Source: an uncultured Faecalibacterium sp.
GTDB lineage: Bacteria > Bacillota > Clostridia > Oscillospirales > Ruminococcaceae
Length of the DNA stretch: 9,750 nucleotides
Direction of reading: 5' to 3'
NCBI GenBank assembly: GCA_900765105.1
Contig: CAAFQM010000338.1
Coordinates: forward strand, 1-9,750
Both the position numbers and the translations under genes were made by a program. The notes beneath the pieces were generated by a model. That model did not search any database. It saw only the letters and a list, made by a program, of their open reading frames with translations, and had not been told where the DNA came from. This document shows positions 6,295 to 9,750 of this stretch, piece by piece; position 1 is the first letter of the stretch, and the number at the start of each line of letters is the position of its first letter.

Positions 6295-7104
6295 ATGAAA
6301 ACTGTCGCACAGACCGTGATCGAAGCAGATCATTTTTATACCATCGCCGCACACACCGGCAACGTCATTCAGGCCGTGGAGGGCGTGAAGGACGGCGGGA
6401 CTGTCCGGCTGGGCAAATATGATCACAAGCCTGAGCAGGAGTGGGCCTTCATCCGCGTGGGCGACGGTGTTTACCGCATTCGCAACCGTGCCTCCGGAAA
6501 GCTGCTGGATCTGACCATGACCGGCACCGCCAACGGCACCTGGCTGCACCTGTGGGAAGATGTGGGCGGCACGTCCCAGATGTGGACCGTCCAGCCCACC
6601 CCGGAAGGCACCGTGCGCCTGCGCTCTTCGTGGGCGGGCGGCAAGTGCGTGGATACCGTGGGCATGGGTGCCGCTGTGGGCACCGTGCTGCAGATCTGGA
6701 AGGAAGTGCCCGGCGCAGAGGATCAGCTGTGGGTCATTTCCGAGGTGAAGGAGCGCGCAAAGCGTGCCGCAAAAAAGGCTGAGGAGCCTGCTGCAGAAGC
6801 TGCCCCGGCAGAACCCGCTGCCCCTGCAGAGGAGAAGAAGCCTGCCGCCAAAAAGCCCGCTGCCCGCAAGCCCCGCACCGCCAAGAAGGCTGCGGAGGCA
6901 AAGCCCGAAGCCGCTGCCGCAGAGCAGGCCGTGAAGGCCGAGCCTGCCGAAAAGGCTGAAAAGCCCGCAAAGATGACCCGCAAAACCGCTGCAAAGAAGC
7001 CCGCCGCCAAGGCGGAAAAGACTGCTGAGCCGGTCAAGGCAGAAGCTGCCGCCGAAAAGCCGAAGCGCAAGTGCGCACCCCGCAAGAAAAAAGAAACGGT
7101 CTGA
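6295..7104 (+). CDS. Cytoplasmic ricin-type beta-trefoil protein with histone H1-like tail
   Basis: The 269-residue product has two parts. Residues 1-150 form a ricin B-type beta-trefoil: three QxW motifs, QEW (48-50), QMW (95-97) and QLW (144-146), spaced 47 and 49 residues apart, each closing one repeat. This fold usually binds carbohydrate. Residues 151-269 are low-complexity: by my count 40 Ala, 28 Lys, 18 Glu, 14 Pro and 7 Arg out of 119, net about +17, with repeated KKPAA/AAKKP units resembling eukaryotic histone H1 tails and bacterial AlgP/Hc1-type nucleoid proteins. There is no signal peptide, membrane segment or sorting motif, so a cytoplasmic location is inferred. The ATG at 6295 has GGGAGG (6281-6286) with 8-nt spacing. 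The gene stands alone between its own promoter and a strong terminator. DNA or RNA binding by the tail is an inference; a surface-exposed lectin seems unlikely without an export signal. Confidence 0.85.
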   Translation: MKTVAQTVIEADHFYTIAAHTGNVIQAVEGVKDGGTVRLGKYDHKPEQEWAFIRVGDGVYRIRNRASGKLLDLTMTGTANGTWLHLWEDVGGTSQMWTVQPTPEGTVRLRSSWAGGKCVDTVGMGAAVGTVLQIWKEVPGAEDQLWVISEVKERAKRAAKKAEEPAAEAAPAEPAAPAEEKKPAAKKPAARKPRTAKKAAEAKPEAAAAEQAVKAEPAEKAEKPAKMTRKTAAKKPAAKAEKTAEPVKAEAAAEKPKRKCAPRKKKETV

Positions 7105-7120
7105 GTTGTAACGTAAGACA

Positions 7121-7169
7121 AAAAGCAGCGCCTGCCGATGGAGCCAACCTCCCGGCGGGCGCTGCTTTT
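7121..7169. terminator. Bidirectional terminator between the trefoil gene and the Crp/Fnr gene
   Basis: AAAAGCAGCGCCTGCCG pairs with CGGCGGGCGCTGCTTTT over 17 bp with one T-G wobble, and an inner GGAG/CTCC pairing closes around CCAA. Five A bases (7120-7124) and T4 (7166-7169) give U-tracts in both directions. It starts 16 nt after the + strand stop and ends 2 nt before the - strand stop codon. Confidence 0.92.
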
Positions 7170-7171
7170 GC

Positions 7172-7819
7172 TCATTCCGGCAGCTGCTTTAAAATAAAAT
7201 GGTTCTTTTCAAATTCCAGCAGGCCTTCGTCCCGCATCCGGCCCAGCTCCTTGGAGAGGGCGCTGCGGTCAAGGTTGAGGTAATCGGCCATCTGCTGGCG
7301 GTTGAAGGGAATCTCGAACTCCGGGCTGTCGGCTTTTGCCGCCTGCGCGGAAAAGTAGGTCAGCAGCCGTCCCCGCACCGTCTTGGGCGTGGTGCAGAAG
7401 ATGCGCTGGGAAAGGCTCAGGTTCTTGCGCATGGAAACGGTCAGCAGATTGTGCAGCAGCGTGCCGCGTACCCCGGCGGGCACCTGGCTGTCGGAGAGCG
7501 CACCCGTGTGCAGGAACAACACTTCGCAGTCCTCGGCGGCAACGGCGTCCACCATCAAAGCATCGCCGCAGAAGGCGTAGGTCTCGGCAAAGGCCTGCCC
7601 GGCATCCACACTGCTCAGGATGCTTTTGGTGCCCCAGAGGTCGAGGTTTTCGATGTGGACGGAGCCTTTGATCACCACGCCGATCTCCTGCACCCGGCTT
7701 CCGGCGCGGAAAATGACCTCGTGTCTGGAAAATGTTTTCCGGCGCAGGAACCCGGCGGCGGAGAGCTGATCGGCAGCGTCCGGGGGCAGCCCCCGGAACA
7801 GGGGAGAAGTAGGCAGCAT
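7172..7819 (-). CDS. Crp/Fnr-family transcriptional regulator
   Basis: The 215-residue protein has the Crp/Fnr plan: an N-terminal cyclic-nucleotide-binding-like beta-roll (about 7-105, with VIFRAGSRVQEIGVVIKGSV typical of the barrel), a dimer helix (about 115-140), and a C-terminal winged helix with the recognition segment NRQQMADYLNLDRSALSKELGR (173-194). The phosphate-binding cassette region (GQAFAETYAFCGD, 74-86) lacks the Arg that contacts cAMP, so cAMP is probably not the ligand. There is no FNR-type N-terminal Cys cluster; Cys84, Cys98 and Cys142 are scattered. The start chosen is the ATG at 7819, which has AGAGGA (7825-7830) at 5-nt spacing. An in-frame TTG at 7864 would overlap the predicted -10 box and is rejected. 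It is divergent from a 4Fe-4S protein, with overlapping promoters and a palindrome between them, pointing to control of that neighbour and of itself. Confidence 0.92.
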   Translation of the reverse strand: MLPTSPLFRGLPPDAADQLSAAGFLRRKTFSRHEVIFRAGSRVQEIGVVIKGSVHIENLDLWGTKSILSSVDAGQAFAETYAFCGDALMVDAVAAEDCEVLFLHTGALSDSQVPAGVRGTLLHNLLTVSMRKNLSLSQRIFCTTPKTVRGRLLTYFSAQAAKADSPEFEIPFNRQQMADYLNLDRSALSKELGRMRDEGLLEFEKNHFILKQLPE

Positions 7820-7834
7820 AAAAATCCTCTTTTC

Positions 7835-7848
7835 GTGGTTATAACAAC
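7835..7848. promoter_or_regulatory. Candidate operator for the Crp/Fnr regulator
   Basis: GTGGTTATAACAAC is a 14-nt inverted repeat in which six of seven pairs match, with a perfect GTTATAAC core centred between 7841 and 7842. Read as GTGGT-N4-ACAAC it has the 5-4-5 architecture of FNR-type sites (TTGAT-N4-ATCAA). Its centre is 41.5 nt upstream of the predicted ferredoxin-gene start (7883), the class II activator position. It lies at about +16 of the regulator's own predicted transcript, where binding would block it. Confidence 0.6.
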
Positions 7849-7863
7849 CGATGTGTCGGCTCA

Positions 7864-7892
7864 ATTATAGTATACTCAGTGCATCAAAGCAA
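7864..7892 (-). promoter_or_regulatory. Promoter for the Crp/Fnr gene
   Basis: A perfect TATAAT (7869-7864 on the - strand) has TTGCTT (7892-7887) at 17-nt spacing, a weak -35. The predicted start near 7857 gives a leader of about 38 nt containing the palindrome at 7835-7848. The -35 overlaps the ferredoxin gene's ribosome binding site. Confidence 0.6.
7871..7876 (+). promoter_or_regulatory. -10 box of the ferredoxin-gene promoter
   Basis: TATACT (5 of 6) is the best -10 on the + strand, with predicted start near 7883. The sequence at the -35 position (CCGATG, 7848-7853) does not resemble TTGACA. That is expected of a promoter needing an activator bound at -41.5. An alternative -10, TATAGT (7866-7871), would shift the start by 5 nt. 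Confidence 0.5.
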
Positions 7893-7906
7893 GGAGGGCT
7901 TTTTCC

Positions 7907-8623
7907 ATGATCCGTAAAATCATTCACATAGACGAAGAAAAATGCAACGGCTGCGGTGCCTGCGTCACCGCCTGCCACGAGGGAGCCATCGGGCTGGTAA
8001 ATGGCAAGGCAAAGCTCATGCGTGACGACTACTGCGACGGCTTCGGCGACTGCCTGCCCGGCTGCCCCACCGGAGCCATCACCTTCACCGAGCGGGAAGC
8101 GGCTGCCTACGATGAACAGGCAGTGCTGGAAAACAAGCAGAAAAAGGCTGCCGCTGCCGCAAAGCCTGCGGCACCCGCCTTCCACGGCTGCCCGGGCAGC
8201 GCTATGAAGCAGTTCCACCGGGAAGCTGCTCCGGCTGCTGCCGCCGTTCCGGCGCAGTCCCAGCTGGGTCAGTGGCCCTGCCAGATCAAGCTTGTGCCGG
8301 TGAACGCACCCTACTTTGACGGGGCAAAGCTGCTCATTGCAGCCGACTGCACCGCCTACGCCTACGCCAATATCCACGAGGAGTTCATGAAGGGGCATGT
8401 CACCCTCATCGGCTGCCCCAAGCTGGATGCGGTGGACTACAGCGAGAAGCTGACCGAGATCATCCGCAGCAACGACATCCGGAGCGTGACCGTGCTGCGC
8501 ATGGAAGTGCCCTGCTGCGGCGGTCTGGAGCACGCTGCCGTTACTGCGCTGAAGAACAGCGGCAAGTTCATTCCGTGGCAGGTCGTCACCTTTTCCACCG
8601 ATGGACGCATCCTGGACCGGTAA
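7907..8623 (+). CDS. 4Fe-4S cluster protein of the clostridial dicluster type
   Basis: This 238-residue cytoplasmic iron-sulfur protein has a ferredoxin-like N-terminus. The first cluster motif is complete: Cys13, 16, 19 and 23 (CNGCGACVTAC). The second reads CDGFGDCLPGCP with Cys43, 49 and 53; the usual second Cys is Phe46. From memory, members of this clostridial family typically have Leu there (CDGLGAC), so the gap appears to be a family trait rather than a lesion. Residues 75-115 are an Ala/Lys/Pro linker containing a CPGS motif at Cys95. The C-terminal domain has ADCTAYAY (147-154), IGCPKLD (168-174) and EVPCCGGLEHA (200-210), whose Cys residues suggest further metal or redox sites. AAGGAGG (7891-7897) lies 9 nt before the ATG. 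Divergence from a Crp/Fnr regulator suggests a role in redox or nitrosative/oxidative response; the exact reaction is unknown. Confidence 0.88.
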   Translation: MIRKIIHIDEEKCNGCGACVTACHEGAIGLVNGKAKLMRDDYCDGFGDCLPGCPTGAITFTEREAAAYDEQAVLENKQKKAAAAAKPAAPAFHGCPGSAMKQFHREAAPAAAAVPAQSQLGQWPCQIKLVPVNAPYFDGAKLLIAADCTAYAYANIHEEFMKGHVTLIGCPKLDAVDYSEKLTEIIRSNDIRSVTVLRMEVPCCGGLEHAAVTALKNSGKFIPWQVVTFSTDGRILDR

Positions 8624-8630
8624 AACAGAA

Positions 8631-8673
8631 CAAAAAACAAGAAGGCAGACGCTTTTCACGGCGTCTGCCTTCT
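8631..8673. terminator. Bidirectional terminator after the 4Fe-4S gene
   Basis: AGAAGGCAGACGC (8640-8652) pairs perfectly with GCGTCTGCCTTCT (8661-8673) around an 8-nt loop. For the - strand gene at 8680-9552 it is followed by TTGTTTTTTG, a good U-tract. For the + strand gene the trailing TGTTGTAT is weaker. It lies 17 nt past the + strand stop and 6 nt past the - strand stop. Confidence 0.87.
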
Positions 8674-8679
8674 GTTGTA

Positions 8680-9552
8680 TCATGCGGCGGGCTGGGCGGT
8701 CTCCCCGGCGGTCTGCACAAACTGCAGTACGCTCTGAACGGTCTCCCGGATCTGGACAAGGGTTTGGATGTCCTCGTCCTTCATGCGGGAGGTGGGGGCG
8801 GAGATCACCACGGTTTCGGCGCTGATTGTGCCGTTCAGCCGGATGCTGACTCCGTGTTCCGGGATGCTCAGGCGGATCTCCACCGGGATGGCATCCGCAA
8901 AGAACTGGCTCTTTTCCAGCCCCAGCACCAGAACCGGGGCATTTGCATCGGCACTGCCGGTGCTGAGCTGGAAGTAAAGGTAGCCGTCCTTCGGGTCATC
9001 GGGCGTTACCCGCTGGAGGCTTTTAGCGTCCAGCTGAAAGCCCGTTACGTCCTGCAGACTGGTGGCGGCGGCGTCCACGCCCAGCAGACTGGCCAGCTGC
9101 GCCTGCGAGATATAGTTGCCAATGCTCCAATCCGGGATGAGCAGCCCCGCCAGCGGGTAGGCGCTGGTGATGGAGGTGCGCAGGTTACGGTACAGCTGGC
9201 CTGCGTCGTAGAGCGTCTCGCTGCTGCTGACCCACACCCGGGTGAGCGGGTCGGCGGGGATGACGGCGTCCTTGGCCGAGATGCTAAGCTGCAGGGCATC
9301 CGGCGCGTACTTGCCGGTGACAGTGCCCCGGGTGCCGCCCATCTGCTGCAGGAGGCCGTACAGGGTAGGAGAGCCGGCGGTGGGGGCGATCTCGTACTCA
9401 AAGGTAAACCCGGCTCCGGCCTGCAGGGCTTTCAGCCTGCGGGTGAGCAGACCGTAGCAGGCAGCGGCGGCTACAGCAATGATGAGCACCAGACACAGCA
9501 CCACGACCAGTGCCGCCCGGGCGCGTTTCTTTTTGGTTCGGGAAGAAGCCAT
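8680..9552 (-). CDS. Single-pass membrane protein with extracytoplasmic domain, function unknown
   Basis: I do not recognise a family. The 290-residue product begins with a short basic segment (SSRTKKKRAR, 3-12), then one strong hydrophobic helix (about 13-36), then a soluble domain of about 250 residues predicted outside the cell by the positive-inside rule. The domain alternates beta-like stretches (FTFEYEIAP, GTVTGKYAPDALQLSISAKD, VEIRLSIPEHGVSIRLNGTI) with a helix near the C-terminus (DEDIQTLVQIRETVQSVLQF). It contains no Cys beyond the membrane segment and no visible catalytic motif. The start is the ATG at 9552, which has AAGGAGG (9560-9566) 7 nt upstream. An in-frame GTG-like extension to 9615 would overlap the promoter and the ribosome binding site and is not supported. 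It is monocistronic, with its own promoter at 9587-9615 and terminator at 8631-8673. A membrane-anchored lipid- or substrate-binding role is possible but unproven. Confidence 0.85.
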   Translation of the reverse strand: MASSRTKKKRARAALVVVLCLVLIIAVAAAACYGLLTRRLKALQAGAGFTFEYEIAPTAGSPTLYGLLQQMGGTRGTVTGKYAPDALQLSISAKDAVIPADPLTRVWVSSSETLYDAGQLYRNLRTSITSAYPLAGLLIPDWSIGNYISQAQLASLLGVDAAATSLQDVTGFQLDAKSLQRVTPDDPKDGYLYFQLSTGSADANAPVLVLGLEKSQFFADAIPVEIRLSIPEHGVSIRLNGTISAETVVISAPTSRMKDEDIQTLVQIRETVQSVLQFVQTAGETAQPAA

Positions 9553-9586
9553 GAAAAAACCTCCTTCGGGGAATGTGATTTTTCTC

Positions 9587-9615
9587 AGCATAGCGGAACA
9601 CGGCGGAAAAGTCAA
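9587..9615 (-). promoter_or_regulatory. Promoter for the single-pass membrane protein gene
   Basis: TTGACT (9615-9610 on the - strand, 5 of 6) and TATGCT (9592-9587, 4 of 6) are separated by 17 nt. The predicted start is near 9580, giving a leader of about 28 nt. The -35 begins 17 nt after the T-run of the tRNA terminator, so the two units are cleanly separated. Confidence 0.75.
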
Positions 9616-9632
9616 GCAGAGCGGGATAAAAC

Positions 9633-9658
9633 AAAAAACCGGAACCTTACGATTCCGG
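9633..9658 (-). terminator. Rho-independent terminator after tRNA-Ser
   Basis: On the - strand CCGGAATC pairs with GGTTCCGG (8 bp, one T-G wobble) around a GTAA (GNRA) tetraloop, followed by T6 (9638-9633). It begins 6 nt after the encoded CCA end of the tRNA. Confidence 0.88.
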
Positions 9659-9663
9659 ATCTC

Positions 9664-9750
9664 TGGCGGAAAGATGGGGATTCGAACCCCAGAACGCTTT
9701 TGACACGTTACACGATTTCCAGTCGTGCGCCTTAGACCAACTCAGCCATC
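9664..9750 (-). tRNA. tRNA-Ser (anticodon GGA), 5' end cut by the window edge
   Basis: Read on the - strand, the D-arm region TGGCTGAG, an anticodon stem-loop CACGA-CTGGAAA-TCGTG with anticodon GGA (9720-9718), a long variable arm of the serine class II type (about 9692-9710), a T-arm with loop TTCGAAT (9686-9680), and a 3' acceptor strand TCTTTCC with discriminator G and encoded CCA are all present. About 5 nt of the 5' acceptor strand lie outside the window. It reads codons UCC and UCU. Confidence 0.95.

Noticed and set aside
6059..6352. - strand open frame of about 97 codons spanning the divergent intergenic region
   Set aside because: It covers both divergent promoters and the start of the trefoil gene, has no ribosome binding site and no recognisable product.
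6295..6750. Ricin-like toxin or secreted lectin
   Set aside because: There is no signal peptide, catalytic toxin domain or immunity gene; the trefoil alone does not indicate a toxin.
7820..7864. TTG start adding 15 residues to the Crp/Fnr regulator
   Set aside because: It would start within the predicted -10 box and read through the candidate operator; the ATG at 7819 has a ribosome binding site and matches the usual N-terminus of the family.
7865..8683. - strand open frame opposite the 4Fe-4S gene
   Set aside because: The + strand encodes ordered Cys cluster motifs with a strong ribosome binding site. The - strand frame has no such support and runs across the shared terminator.
9553..9615. 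N-terminal extension of the single-pass membrane protein up to 9615
   Set aside because: The extension covers the promoter and a strong AAGGAGG site placed 7 nt before the ATG at 9552.
9560..9750. tRNA-Ser 3' end as an attachment site for an integrated element
   Set aside because: tRNA 3' ends are common integration targets, but no integrase gene or repeat of the tRNA end was found downstream in the window, only a terminator and a normal gene.

Overview
The window is a GC-rich (about 60%) bacterial chromosome segment with Gram-positive gene organisation: strong AAGGAGG-type ribosome binding sites, sigma-A promoters with 17-nt spacers, the der-plsY pairing, a Crp/Fnr regulator beside a clostridial-type ferredoxin, and lipoproteins with Ser/Ala-rich stalks. 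Protein flavour and GC content fit a gut Oscillospiraceae/Ruminococcaceae anaerobe, most likely Faecalibacterium or a close relative. That assignment comes from memory of such proteins, not from a search.

Layout. On the + strand, 1-1119 holds the end of der (ribosome-assembly GTPase) and plsY (glycerol-3-phosphate acyltransferase), closed by a terminator shared with the convergent cluster. On the - strand, 1174-4487 is read from right to left: a repeat-rich lipoprotein, a PstS-like lipoprotein, and a PsiE-like membrane protein with its own consensus promoter. Next on the - strand is a MATE efflux transporter (4610-5995). On the + strand, 6295-7104 encodes a cytoplasmic three-repeat ricin-type beta-trefoil fused to a histone H1-like Ala/Lys/Pro-rich tail. 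A Crp/Fnr regulator (7172-7819, -) and a 4Fe-4S protein (7907-8623, +) are divergent and share overlapping promoters and one palindromic operator candidate. A single-pass membrane protein of unknown function (8680-9552, -) follows. The window ends inside a tRNA-Ser(GGA) gene (-) that has its own terminator.

The window is compact: nearly every gap is accounted for by promoters and terminators, and three convergent gene pairs share bidirectional hairpins. No mobile element, CRISPR array or phage gene was seen. The two features most worth following up are the trefoil/H1-tail fusion protein and the regulator/ferredoxin switch, where the palindrome lies at exactly -41.5 for the ferredoxin gene and just downstream of the regulator's predicted start. 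The PsiE-like/PstS-like pair suggests a phosphate-related cluster that lacks its transporter in this window.
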